Notes: generated by a model from the sequence alone, not told the origin. DNA of 64,000 nucleotides from Adiantum capillus-veneris (GCA_014529385.2 CM043957.1:89667881-89731880); one strand, 5' to 3'. Numbered from the stretch's first letter, positions 33,883-45,191 are shown. Translations and numbers: made by a program.

Positions 33883-34875
33883 GTCAGCTCAACGCTGCCA
33901 GCAGATATGCGAAAGGCCTTTAAATTCTTTGCAATCAGTACCTAGTAGACGCTACCAGCTGGAGTTAATAAAAGGAAATCGAACAAGATCACTTTCGAAG
34001 GTAGGAAGTTGTTGGGCGATGCATCATGCATAGAGCAAGAGAGGACGAGCTAGTGGGGATGAGGCGACAGGCAGATGAGCAAGAGTTTGAAGGCGACGAC
34101 AGAGGAGCTGGAGACGTGCTTGTGGGTTTTTTACATTTTACAGCTCCCTATCTGCAGCAGGCGAACGAAGCTGCTCAAGTGGTTAGTGGAACAAATTGAA
34201 AGCTCTTTATTCAGGCTGTGTGAGCTCCAGTCCTACCCTCTCTTTTGAAATTGTAGCAAATCTCCCCTAAGGGGCAAGAAAGAGATTTTAAAGAATCTTC
34301 GCATAAATGGAATAAACTCTCTAAAGCAGTGCTGAAATTTGAAGGCTGCAATGGCCTCCTCAAGCACCTGGGGCTTCATACGAAGTCCCTCAACAAACCA
34401 AGGTGGCAGATGAAACTCGAAATGTTGAATAGGCCTTCCATGCCTGAAGGCCTATTCCAAGGTAAAGCTTTTCTTAAATTCCAAGGTAAAGCTTTTCTTA
34501 AAGACCAAGGTTTTTTCTGGGCCTTCAAAAAATTTTCAATTTTTTAAGGTACCTTGTATGCATAGGCTATTATTAACACCTTTTATTTCTAACTTCTAAG
34601 GTATGGAGCTATAGGCAGTTGAGGGCACTAGTCTTGCTCGGTCAAATTGCTTTAGCCTTGGTCCTGGACATTTTAAGGTTCAATGTGTATGAACCCTGAA
34701 GCAAAGCGTAAAAAGTTTCCAGAGAGCAAAACTCTACAAATCGTATTCCAAAGAGCGAAAAGTTTTCGCTCAGCATACTCGAAACTTCAGTATACTCGAA
34801 ACCCTGCACGCAAAGCCGGTCTTGCACCCTGTACGCAGCAGCATCGATGACGAATGGACAGAGCTGAGTGCGTTC

Positions 34876-35100
34876 AAAAGCCTCCCAGCTTGTGATATGT
34901 GAGCAGTGAGCCCCCTACTTCCGAGTCCTGCAGTGCTTGCGACCTCTGCAAAAGCCTCACGGCTTGTGGTAAGTAAGCAACAAGCCCTCTACATCCGAGT
35001 CTCGCATTGCTTGCGACCCCTCACGGCTTGTGATAGGTGAGCAGCGAGCCCTCTAGAGTCTACATCCGAGCCCTACACACAATGCTTGCGACCTCTGCAC
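34876..35100. repeat. Threefold imperfect repeat, about 75-90 bp
   Basis: The phrase 'cggcttgtgataggtgagc' followed by 'gagcccyctacatccgagtc' and 'aatgcttgcgacctctgca' occurs three times with small changes and an insertion in the third copy. Confidence 0.75.
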
Positions 35101-35768
35101 AGGTTTGAAACTGATGCGGCAAGTTGAGGGTTTCGATTTGGGGTCTACTTTTGTGCATTTGAGTCTTCACTTCCGAGTTTCTTAATAGGCCTACACCTCT
35201 TCAACTCGTGAGGCTCACACCCTTGTTGATCCATCACCAGCATTGTGCAATATCTATGCTACTTGGGCTCGACTATGGAGTTCAAGGTATGTACAAACTT
35301 CAAAGCCTTTATTTACATTGTTTCAAGAGTTCATAGACTTCTCTGATGTCGTGAGTCTTCACTTAACTATCAAAGGATTCAAAAGTTGATGCTACTCTTA
35401 GAATGCATTGTGAAGCTTAAGAGTACTCGGTAGTTTTGATGGGAAGTCTCACATGGACTTTAGGATTGCAATTGAAGGGTTGCATTGATTGTTGGGTTTC
35501 ATCTCGAAGGCCAACTTTGATTTTGGCCTTCTGAAAGAAACTCAAGGGTGGCCTCCCATTTTCAGGCCTGCTCTAAAGGCTGATTTGCAAGAGCCGATGT
35601 AAGTGAAAACGGGCTCCTGTTGTTTTGATTGCGGTTGGGAAACATCATGATTTGGGCGGTAGTGCTTTGATGCATGCTCGGAGGGGCGTGCAAGGGATAC
35701 ACTAAGAAGGCATCCACTCCTTTTCCCTTCAAACTCAAGCGAGCGGGAGCGTGCACGAGCAGCGACCA

Positions 35769-35775
35769 TATAAAG
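35769..35775 (+). promoter_or_regulatory. TATA box for the NPF gene
   Basis: TATAAAG, followed after 7 bases by a TC run starting at 35783. The predicted ATG is about 150 bp downstream, giving a short TC-rich 5' UTR. No other good TATA is nearby. Confidence 0.5.
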
Positions 35776-35782
35776 CGACACA

Positions 35783-35871
35783 CTCTCTCTCTCTCTCTCT
35801 CTCTCTCTTTTTGAGGTTGCTTATTATTGTTCCTACGACGTCTCTTCTTCAGCTTCTTCCATTTCTTCTTC

Positions 35872-35913
<42 letters not shown>
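35783..35913 (+). repeat. (TC)n runs in the 5' UTR of the NPF gene
   Basis: TC runs at 35783-35808 and 35873-35913, the second ending four bases before the ATG. Pyrimidine-rich leaders are common in plant genes; repeat length here probably varies. Confidence 0.9.
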
Positions 35914-35916
<3 letters not shown>

Positions 35917-35917
35917 A

Positions 35918-36104
35918 ATGGAAGGAGAGAACGCGCCGGAGCTCTTTGAGCCTCTTCTGGCGGAGAAGATTATTGCTGTGGTTGCTGATGACGAAAAAGA
36001 AGAGAGAAACGAGCAGGGCCCTCTCTTGGACTGGCTGGGCAAGCCGATCTCGTCTTCTCTGCTGCATGACTACGGTGGCTGGCGCGCCGCTTCCTTTTTG
36101 CTAG
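35918..36104 (+). CDS. NPF exon 1
   Basis: Starts MEGENAPELFEPLLAEKI, an acidic N-terminus with an LLxE-like cluster, and ends ...GGWRAASFLL plus the first base of a Gly codon. The donor is CTAG|GTCTTT. The open frame runs on to 36169, but those residues (SSSCAFSMLKK...) are unlike the family, so the splice site is preferred. Confidence 0.85.
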
Positions 36105-39100
36105 GTCTTTCTTCTTCTTGTGCATTTTCGATGTTAAAGAAAATCATATTTTCAATTTTCCAGTTTTGAGTGAGAGAGAGAGAGAGAGAGAGAGGGCCAC
36201 AAGATCTGCTTTGCATAGGCCGGTGACCGATGAGTGTGCCGGGGGATTGACCTCCACGTCAAGAACTGAGAAGTTGACCACCCCATGTTTTCATTAAGAG
36301 AGAGATGTAAAGCGCACATGCACCGTTCACCCTCCCGGTCATTCAATCTTGAACGGGTGCTGGCCGACTATGTAATGCGCACATGCATAGCGTTCATTCA
36401 ATCCATAGATCGCTGATTTTATGTTGAGCTCAGCATTGCAGGTCTGTAGGCAGTTCAGTCAGCTTCCCGCCTTGTAGCATGCAGCTTTTGCAGGTCTGCA
36501 AGTAGCGCAGTCGTCTTCCCGCGTTGCCAACGTTTTGTGAACGTTGCAGATCGTTATGAAGGGGGGGTGCTCCATTACGATGACGACGTTCGCCATCCGG
36601 TTTCTGAGGACAGGTGCGTGGCGGGACCAGCTGATGTGGAAGGCGCTTTTTGGCCGAACGCAGCTCTGAACGCATGCATGTGCGCACCATAAGAGAGAGA
36701 GAGGGTGTCAAGTCTCACGTCCAAATAAGGGAGATATCCACATTCAAGGAAACCAACAGGCCTCCATTCCCTTTCTTTGTTGTAATTTTTTTTCAAAACT
36801 CGTAGTATGTGGTACCCAATCATTTTAAAATTTTTATTAAGAAGAATCGTCAAAGATCCCCACTGGAAACATAACTGAAAGAGAAGGGGTGCTTGCGAGC
36901 TTGAGCACGATGCTGCGCACGAACTAAAAGGAAAAGAAATGGAAAGAGCGGGGGGGGGGGGGGGGGGGGCTGCAACGAAGCAGGAGGCAGCGACGAAGCA
37001 AGAGCGGAGGCGGGGATCACGCAAGGCAAGGAACCCATGACTTAAAAAAAAAAAAAAAACTAGTCCGCACTTACTGCAACGTCGAGCGCAAAGGCACCTG
37101 GTTAGACCAGCTCTTGAAGAGTCAAATCGCCCACTATCTCAGGTTCAAAACTTCAGCGCTCCCATTTTAGATGAGGTCCTCCTTAGGAGGAAAGTACTGG
37201 ATTCAAGGGAATCTGCTGAAGAAATTGAATATAGTAAAGACGAGCCACTAGTAGCATAATGCGAGTGAGAAGGAGAAGATGAAGAACAAGAGAATTTTAA
37301 TGTTGTAGGAAACCATCCCAAGAGACCTTTAAGATCTATCCTAGAAGGAGAGTTGAACTCAAGACTACCACACTTGGTTGATAGAACATTTTCCTCTTCT
37401 TATTAGCGCACACCCACACACACACCCGAAAAGAAGAGAGTTTTAACGTCGCAAAAAACTATCCCAACAGACCTTCTACTGCCATGCTCACACCGAGCCA
37501 TAGCGTCCCACAACTTTACGTTTGATGGTTGAAGATACATATGTCTTGATCACCTCTTGAACGGTATGGAGAAGAATTCTCTTCTATACAATGAATGAAT
37601 TGGTGCTTCTCCGTGATTTTGGTGCCCTTATGGCAAAATTTCAAGCCCAAAAGTAGTTTTTGAGTAAAACCTTTTCTAGATTCATTCACGAATCCCTTTT
37701 ATGATTTTTCTAACATGCAAATTTGTCAAATTAAGATACACTAGTTTCTCAACATTTATGAGGGGTTTTTTTCTGCTTTCTTGCTCTTCACCAGGACTTT
37801 TTATTTTTATTCCCAAACTTTAGTAAAAAGTTAAATTGACGCCGAATATTACAACAATTCACCGATAATGAGGTTTTGAGGAGGTCTTTTCCTTTTTTTT
37901 TAATAAAAAGTTACTATTACCATATTCAAGCTATTCTTCAACTCTTTAAGATTATGGCATCAAAATGCCCACCTCAAGTGGATTATTGACCCCATGGTGC
38001 ATGCAGAAGCTATGTATGCCAAACTGGTTGTCTCATGACGGACCAAAAAGAGGAATGGCCTATTATGGTCTGGGATATGATAAACGAAGCCAAGCTTGCC
38101 TCACAAGTATACGAGAGCTAGCACGAAAGCATAACGAAGTAGCTTCAACCTTGGAATGGGGAGAGAATTTCAGATATTGTAGGGATTCCTCTCTCAATTG
38201 GTCTCCCTAGGTCTTCAAACTTGGAAGGGGTTCCTTAGACCCCTTTTGGAGGGAAGTTGCACATTTGGTAAACAACAAAGGAATCTCTAAACTTTCTCAT
38301 CTTTGGGATGATAGAAGCTTCTATTGGAAGGATCTGGAGCTCGTAGTGATGCAACATAACTTGGGTATGTATGAAAAGCTTCTGATCTGTAGACTCTTGG
38401 AAGTGCTTGCATCCTCCTATCAATGAATCAGAAATTGATTGGAGAGCTTGGCATTGGCCGAAAGACAAAGGGTTCTCGCTTCCCAAGACCCAAAGTACCT
38501 ATAATGTGCCGATATAACAAAGCGGATTGATTCGACCCTCACTAGAATCTGAAAGAAAAGTCAGAAGAGCGTTGAAAAAAGTGTTAAGGCCATTTGGGAG
38601 ACTAAATGGCGTAAATACATGAAGGTATCCATCTGGAAGGTCCTTTAGGAAGCCTTGCCTACTGGGATTAAAGTGCGCGCTAGAGGGCTCTGCTATGACA
38701 CCTGCTTTGATTGCAGGCAGCCTCTAAAGATCCCCTTCATCCATTCGTGAAATGTCCTACTTCACGGGGACTGACCGCTAAGGTTTGCAAATGGGTACAT
38801 AGGACTTGGGAAGATAATCTTTTTACTGATGACTTGATCTTGGGAGGGCGTGGATTCCAAAGCCATGCCGTTTTGGTGTGCACCAAAATTACTAGATTTT
38901 GCTACCTGAACCAGGTCTAAAAGTCTAGAAACCTTCGAGTATTTGAGGCTAAACTTGTTGTAGCTCGTTTTGATGATATTGTGCGTATGAGCACTGAACT
39001 CATCCATGGTGTTGGAGCAAGAAGAGGGTCAACGGACAAGGATGAAGAATGGATTCATGTGTTGCGCGTCTTGGAACACTCAACAAGATAGGTTTATCAC

Positions 39101-40110
39101 CGCTTGTTTGGTATTCTCATTGTTTGTGTACAAACCTATGTGGAACCCTAGCACCCCCAAGGCACATGTAGTGTTTGAGGGCAATTGTATTCTTTTCAAG
39201 TTACTATAAATTCTCTCAACTCACAATTATGAGTATGGCCAAATTTATATAAAAAAAGAGTATGGCATCAAGGACAAGTCGAAACTTTGCTCAAAGAAGC
39301 TGAAGGTAAGTTAAAGAAGGTGAAGATTACACTTTCATTAATTAATTAGTTTGTAAGATTCCATATGTTAAGCATATGTCTTAACAGTTTCAAAAGCAAA
39401 AGTGCCTCTATCCCCGGTTCTCACACAACGTTTGTATCCTCCATTGCTTGGGCGTAGTGATTCCTCTAGCTCGATGCCTTCTCGCCTCCATCTTTGTGCC
39501 TCGACCTCAAGGAGCACCAGTTCGGTCTGCATGCAATGCTAGCTCGCCATCTCCTTCATGCGTTCTCCTATTCAATGAGAGAACACACACCTAAAGACGA
39601 TTCTATTGCAGTGGCGAGACATAGACACAAACAGGGCACTCGACTTCCTCTCCCATACAGAATCGCCTCAAGCTGCCCTGTTGTGCTGTCCATGATTGCA
39701 ATCACCCAACAACCCTCCACAGTCGCTCTATCTGCTCCCTTGCTCTGTGCACAACCGGCCGTCCATTGCCCTGCTACGATTCGTCTTCATGCAGACATGA
39801 TCCACACATGACGCCCTTTCTTGCATGTTCCCGCCCAAGCATAGACCCCACCCCACTTTCATCTCTGCCTCCCTATCATGCAGCCGCAACATCATAGTCA
39901 AAAAGGTCCTGTGCGTTCGCCTTGACATACGCCACATGCTTCTGCCTGTGTCCTCCACACGTCATGCCCTTGCTTACATAGGTTTAAAAAAATACATTTT
40001 CCCTAACCGAAGAAAATAAGGGCAGTAAAACTTCTCTTAATTTCCAGGTTTTCTTAAAGGCAAGCTCAAATCTAATTGAGGCTTTGCGATTTTTTTCAAA
40101 ACTGCCTTTG

Positions 40111-40156
<46 letters not shown>

Positions 40157-41002
40157 CTCATCCACGTGCCATGGTCCCAGTTCTCCACCACCCAAGTATT
40201 CAATTTGAACTTTTCCTATGCCTTTAGTTCGTGGGGGAATACATCTTTTCCTTGAATGCAAACTAAGGATCTTGTTAGATTCTGATCAAAACAAATGAAA
40301 AAAAATGTTTTGGCCACGTAGGTACCTCGCTCCACTTTTATTTTATTCATTACTGCCTGAGATGCTCTCTCAGATTCCTTCGCTCCTCTTAAGTGAATGC
40401 TTCACTACCTTCACAAAAGGGTTTTACTGTTTTTGAACCGCCACCAAACCAACAAACTCCCTACTGCTACTGCTGTAACCACTTCAACGTCCAGCTGACC
40501 TGCTTCATAAGGCCTGTCGTTTAACTTTAAAAAAAACAAACCTTGCTTTCACATTTGCTCGTCTGCTCCGCATGTTGCATTCGTATATGCCCCCCTTCTC
40601 TCCTCCACATGTTGCAATTGAGATACCCTCCCTTCTGTGCTATAGCCTGCAATCGAGACCTTCACGACGCCACTTGCTTCTCTACGCATTTTTTTTCCAA
40701 AAATCGTAGCGCCTGCTCATGTCAAAAACACGTAAGGCTCCTAAAATGGTGTCTTGCCTTATAAGGCTTTCACATTGTGAGTTTGCAAACTTGATTAAAT
40801 TAGGGGAGGCTTTGTCAATTTACAAAACTCTTTGGAAAATAGTAAAAGTTTGAAAAGTTAGGCATATCCATTCCAAGATTCCTTCCCAAAAGAGTGTGCA
40901 CATGGAAAAGCAAGTACATCAAAGATTTGTCAATTTTACAACTCACCACGTGGAAGCACTCTCAGAATTGTACCCTCTAAAATCCACTTGTGTGGCCGAC
41001 GG

Positions 41003-41047
<45 letters not shown>

Positions 41048-44000
41048 GAGCGGACTCAATCCTATCTCACCGGATTTGTAGGTTACAAAGTCAAGACCCC
41101 ATCCTTCTAAAACCTACATGATTTCTTTAAGTCCTCAAGCCCCAATTGTGGGACCCCTCTCCAACACTAAAGATGAACGAGCTTTCATACTTCTTCCCAA
41201 TGGCTTGTTCTTACACACGGTAGGAACATCCACTTTCATCCGATGAGTTTTCTTGTGTCCATTGTTGATAGGTATTGTTCACATGGATGCCAGGTTGCGT
41301 GAAAAGTTCGCAAATTGGGCAACCAGTTGCGAACCCCCGACCTGCATGTGAACTAGCTCATAATCTACACAACTTCACCAAACGCTCCCCCTTAGCGACA
41401 TGGTCTATATGTCCTTTTCTATCGCCATTGGAAATTGTCTTTACCGATATAATTAAGGGTTGAGTCACACCCAATGATTGTGGGCGTACTAGGGGAGCCG
41501 TGATAGTAAGCACTACAAGTCGCCTCACACAAGAGGAGGTTTCATTCCAAGTGTATAAGAGCAAGAACCAAAGTGAACATAGGTATCCTTTCTTCCATGA
41601 AAGAGTCCGAGGAGTCTTGGCGAACGAGTTGATAACTCCTCGAGATCGGAGGCTAGTAGGATTATAGGACTCTTTCAAAGTAATAGCAGGGGTAAACAAA
41701 CTTACAAGAATGCCAAAAGCAAACCTGTGAATTAAACAGCCTGAGCCTAACTCAGCTGATAAAAATTATGTAGGCATACTTCATATACCTTGACTAGGTA
41801 GTGTAAATCTCGTTCATCGCCTCTCAAAAGAGATTGTAACAAGAGTTGTTAGCAACAATGAGCCTGATTATGTTTTCCTTAAAGACATCCACACCACATT
41901 GTTTAGAATGCATCACAAGGTGACACACAACACCATGGCTCATAGAACCTAACACCAATCTTCATCCATTTCTTGTTGTAAACATTCACTACAGGTACAG
42001 TGTAATAAAGCACTCATCATGGTACCCTGAATCATAGTTGCAACAGTAATCGTATAGAAAATTGTTTTCATAGCCGTATGAAAAATGATATCATACTTGG
42101 CCAAATTTGGCAAGAAAAATTCAAGCTATGAGATTGATCCAAGTAATAATGATAATTACATTCATACTCCGAAGGTGTACTTGAAAAAAATAAAACATGT
42201 GTTCAAAAGGAAAGGTATTTTAATTCATATTATATATTTTGTTTTAAATTATGAGGCTTTCTAATTAAAAACCCGTAAGTTTAGCCAAAAAAAGGGGTCA
42301 TTTAATCACCGCATAAAATGTAAGTATAGGAGTACTTTAATATCATTTGAACACACGTGATATAGATGGTTTCTTGTAAGTGCACTCTCCGAGAATTCAT
42401 AGTAGTTTCAAGACAAAAGTTAGATGTGAAAAGTACTGTAATTTTATGGTGCTATGAGCGCTTGCCATGTATAATTGTTTGTGTTTTTCCAAATAAGATT
42501 TAGGGTCATGCATGTGTTTTCAAGTTCCAAGGGTTGAATCATATCTCCATACCTGCATGTGTTTGCTGTATGAAAACATATGGAAAAACCTACGCCCTGG
42601 ACGTGCTTCTCCTATAAAGGCATTATAGAGCCCTTCTCAAACTTTAACAGAATGTCTTCTATTCATGTCAGCAAATTTGCATCATTAAAATCACATGATT
42701 TAACTTTCTGTAAATGAGTGCTTACCATGTACAATTGTTTGTATTTTTCCAAGTAAGATTAAGGTCACTTATGTTTCAAGTTCAAGGGTTGAAACATACT
42801 CGAGTCATACGTCCATAGCCGTGTGTGTTTGCTGTATGGACATGTTTGGAAAAAACTATGCCATGAATGTGCTTCTTTATATAGTCAATATAGAGCCCTT
42901 CTCAAACTTCTACTCAAAGGTCTTCTATGCATGTCAGCAAGTTTGCATCATTAAGAACAAATGAATTACCTTTCTCTGAATCCACCAAAATGCCTTTGCA
43001 GGTTCACACTGTCTTCAATCTGTGGCCATCTCTGGCTGTACAGTCAACTTGGTGATCTTTCTTGTTAGAAAGATGCAGCAAAGTAATGCATCAGCAGCCA
43101 ATGTTATCACAAATTGGATTGGCACCACTTTCCTAACCTCTATCCTTGGCGGCGCTGTTGGTGATGCCTATTGGGGGCGCCTTTGGACTTCCATCTTCTG
43201 CCAAGTTCTTCTTGTCATGGTCAGTATGCGACACTTCCAAACATATCATCTTGCATTACTGGTCTGTAAATTTGTCGTAAATCAGTTGAAATAATTCAAT
43301 GAAACCCAAACACACGTCGTACGACAAATACGCCAGCATGCAAATGCACACACAATCATTTTCTGTTTAACCTTAAAGCGCAAGTGCCCAAACCTTAACA
43401 GCATTGCACACGCCTTGTTTTTTAACTTTTAAAACATTACATGCTTCGATACAGACTCAAGGCTGCTGCTGCTTGTCCACGCACCCTGCAAGGGCGGCAT
43501 GCATGCTTAATGCTAGGAAGAAAGCCTCTTGCAATAACCACTGTCCCGCAAACCTGTATATATAGGTTATAGCTTGACTTATCCCTTGCCAGAAAAAGGT
43601 TGCATCTTCCTAATTTTTTGTTCTATTCTGTTGCAAAGAAAACGCAATCAACCGCCTCATAATTCCCCACTTTCTCGTTGGAGTTTCAGGGCCTTGTTAT
43701 GTTCAGTGTGATGGGCACGATCATAACTGCCGAAACTCTGCCATCATCTCTTCATGTGATACTGCTCTATACAGCACTATACACAATGGGGGTGGGAACT
43801 GCTTCATTAGCCCCCAATGCAGTGTCGCTTGGAGCCGACCAATTTGATTCACCAAAGCAAACATCAAGTTTTATCAGCATGAGCATAGCTGCTTCTAGCA
43901 TGGGATATATGTTCTCTACAAGTGTTATATCATATATAGAAAACGAAGAGCAATGGAGACTTGGGTTTTTGCTTTCTGCAGGAAGCGGCATTCTCAGTCT

Positions 44001-45191
44001 GCTAATGTTGCTTGCGGGGACGCCGACAATGAGGCAGCACATGCCAGGCGAAAACCCCTTCTTCAGCATCGCTCAAGTACTCTGTGCTGCCATGCGCAAT
44101 CATAAATGGAGTAAAGTAGTCCCTGCAAAATCATCGGCAGTCAACTTTTGTCAAAGAACTACCGGCATCAGGTGAATTACATATCTGTTTGCATGCAAAG
44201 CAGCAGCTGTGTGCAACAGCAAGGTATCATAATGAATCCTGTTTTGACCATCTCTTCAAGGGCTTCCATGTCGACAAAGAGCCCACAATATGATCTTCTT
44301 TCAAGCCTTTAAATAAATCATTGTGTGAAACATGTACATCAATTGAATCATGGGCTGACAGTGCTTAATTATGGGCTTTGCAGATGTCTGGACAAAGCGG
44401 CACCCTCAAAGAAACATCATGAATGTACAGTGGAGCAGGTAAAGGCAGTGACGAGTATCGTTCGCCTACTCCCGTTTTGGGTGTGTGGCATCTTAGTAGC
44501 ATCAGTGGTGGTACAGAAAGGCACTCTGTTTGTCCTCCAAGGGGATACAATGGAGAAACATGTGTGGGGCGACATAAAGTTCCCACCTGCATCAATGGGC
44601 TTATTCAGTTTGGCTATGGTAGTCGTGGGTGCCCCTGTATATACAATGCTGGTAGAGCCGTATGCTAAAAGGCACAACAGAGAGATTTTATCAATAGGAA
44701 GAATGGGAGCAGGCCTTGTGGTGGCCATAGCAATGTTCTCCATAGCAGCGATTGTAGAGGCACATAGACTACGAATTGTGCATGCTGCAAAGGCAGATGA
44801 TGGGATGGCAGTGCCCATGAGCATATTTTGGCTTGCACCTCAGTATATGTTAGAGGGCTTGACCACTGTACTTTACACATGCGGGCACATGGAATTCAAC
44901 TATATGTATGCACCACAGGGCATGCGCAGCCTTGCAACTGCAATGTCTCTCTCAGGCTTTGCCTTGGGCAACTACCTCAGCTCCTTCCTTGTGACATCCT
45001 TCACCTTTTGGATCCCCAAAGACTTGAATGAAGGGCACCTGGACTACTTCTATTGGCTGCTTGCAGCCCTGCTGTTGGTTGATTTTCTGCTCTTTGTGGT
45101 CGCCTCCAAGTGGGTGCTTTCCTCCTCCGTGGAACCCTGCTTTCAAGGTCGCCCTGAATCGCATGTGCCCAATGGCGTTGCAGAGGAGTAA
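35918..45191 (+). CDS. NRT1/PTR family (NPF) transporter, four exons, 564 aa
   Basis: Exons 35918-36104, 43002-43219, 43690-44171 and 44384-45191 join in phase with GT-AG borders (introns of 6897, 470 and 212 bp). The product has the NPF/POT layout: a cytosolic N-terminus ending in GPLLDWLGKPI and GGWRAASFLLG, about twelve hydrophobic segments in two halves, and motifs SNASAANVITNWIGT, GGAVGDAYWGR, LGADQFD, RCLDKAA, VRLLPFW and IPKDLNEGHLDYFYWLL. The length is normal for the family. Such proteins move nitrate, peptides, hormones or other solutes across plant membranes; the substrate cannot be read here. The ExxER motif after GGWRAASFLLG is replaced by HCLQS (residues 65-69), so proton coupling may be altered. 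There are no stops or frameshifts. The closest subfamily is unresolved. Confidence 0.9.
37964..39260 (+). mobile_element. LINE-3: 5'-truncated LINE in NPF intron 1
   Basis: It is bounded by the direct repeat tatggcatcaa (37953-37963 and 39261-39271). Coding traces in order match the ORF2 C-terminus of LINE-1: DPMVHAEAMYAKLVVS, LEWGENFRYCRDSSLNWSP, EIDWRAWHWPKDKGF, GLTAKVCKWVHRTWEDNLF and RFCYLNQV. The 3' end has the hairpin ACTCA-CAATTA-TGAGT (39219-39234) and a short A-rich tail (39249-39257). Many stops and frame changes break it. It is in the same orientation as the host gene. Confidence 0.9.
39219..39234 (+). other. LINE-3 3' hairpin
   Basis: ACTCA-CAATTA-TGAGT, about 15 bases before the A-rich tail; third instance of the LINE-family hairpin. 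Confidence 0.55.
40115..40153. repeat. (TC)n microsatellite
   Basis: An uninterrupted TC run in intron 1 of the NPF gene. Confidence 0.97.
41004..41045. repeat. (CT)n microsatellite
   Basis: An uninterrupted CT run in intron 1 of the NPF gene. Confidence 0.97.
42456..42981 (+). repeat. 260-bp tandem duplication just upstream of NPF exon 2
   Basis: Copy 1 starts 'gagcgcttgccatgtataattg' at 42456 and copy 2 'gagtgcttaccatgtacaattg' at 42716. They share 'tttgctgtatg', a TATA-like stretch ('cctataaagg' versus 'tttatatagtc'), 'agagcccttctcaaact' and 'catgtcagcaa.tttgcatcattaa'. Many point differences show the duplication is old. It ends about 20 bp before the exon 2 acceptor. Confidence 0.85.
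43002..43219 (+). CDS. NPF exon 2
   Basis: The acceptor is CCTTTGCAG. Codes residues 63-135: the altered first-helix motif GSHCLQSVAISGCTVNLV, then QQSNASAANVITNWIGTTFL and GGAVGDAYWGRLW. It ends at a codon boundary, with donor CATG|GTCAGT. A frame that continues past the donor is intron sequence. Confidence 0.88.
43690..44171 (+). CDS. NPF exon 3
   Basis: Acceptor GAGTTTCAG, residues 136-295 plus two bases. Contains ILLYTALYTMGVGTASLAPN, SLGADQFDSPKQTSSF (the loop after GADQFD is shorter than in most relatives) and GFLLSAGSGILSLLMLLAGT. It ends GGCATCAG|GTGAAT, two bases into an Arg codon. Confidence 0.9.
44384..45191 (+). CDS. NPF exon 4
   Basis: Acceptor GCTTTGCAG, residues 296-564. Opens RCLDKAAPSKKHHECTVEQV, then six hydrophobic segments: LPFWVCGILVASVVV, SMGLFSLAMVVVGAP, GAGLVVAIAMFSIAAIVEA, FWLAPQYMLEGLTTVLYT, AMSLSGFALGNYLSSFLVT and YWLLAALLLVDFLLFVVAS. 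TAA is at 45189-45191. This is the C-terminal half of the transporter. Confidence 0.93.

Larger units (their letters stand above)
32433..35760. other. Intergenic stretch upstream of the transporter gene
   Basis: No supported gene. It holds homopolymer and dinucleotide runs (32739-33356), a 93-bp duplication (33697-33882), a 24-bp doublet near 34456-34503 ('ttccaaggtaaagcttttct') and a threefold repeat at 34876-35100. The last 400 bp are the likely promoter region of the gene that starts at 35918. Confidence 0.5.
36105..43001 (+). other. NPF intron 1 (6.9 kb)
   Basis: It contains a GA run (36169-36195), a 52-bp-period doublet (36438-36530, 'gcaggtctg...cttcccgc'), poly(G) at 36950-36969, poly(A) at 37043-37060, the LINE-3 insertion (37964-39260), TC runs at 40115-40153 and 41004-41045, and a 260-bp duplication at its 3' end. 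A weak tRNA-like patch with GGTTCAAAAC lies at about 37090-37170. No other gene is seen. Confidence 0.8.

Noticed and set aside
36105-36169. Exon 1 of the NPF gene extending to the stop at 36170
   Set aside because: A GT donor at 36105 joins in phase to exon 2 and gives the conserved order; the extension has no family similarity.
37090-37170. tRNA gene or SINE head
   Set aside because: GGTTCAAAAC and an A-box-like GGTTAGACC are present, but no cloverleaf can be drawn with confidence and no tail or TSD was found.
41275-41699. Coding regions on both strands in NPF intron 1
   Set aside because: The two frames overlap on opposite strands and neither contains a recognisable domain.
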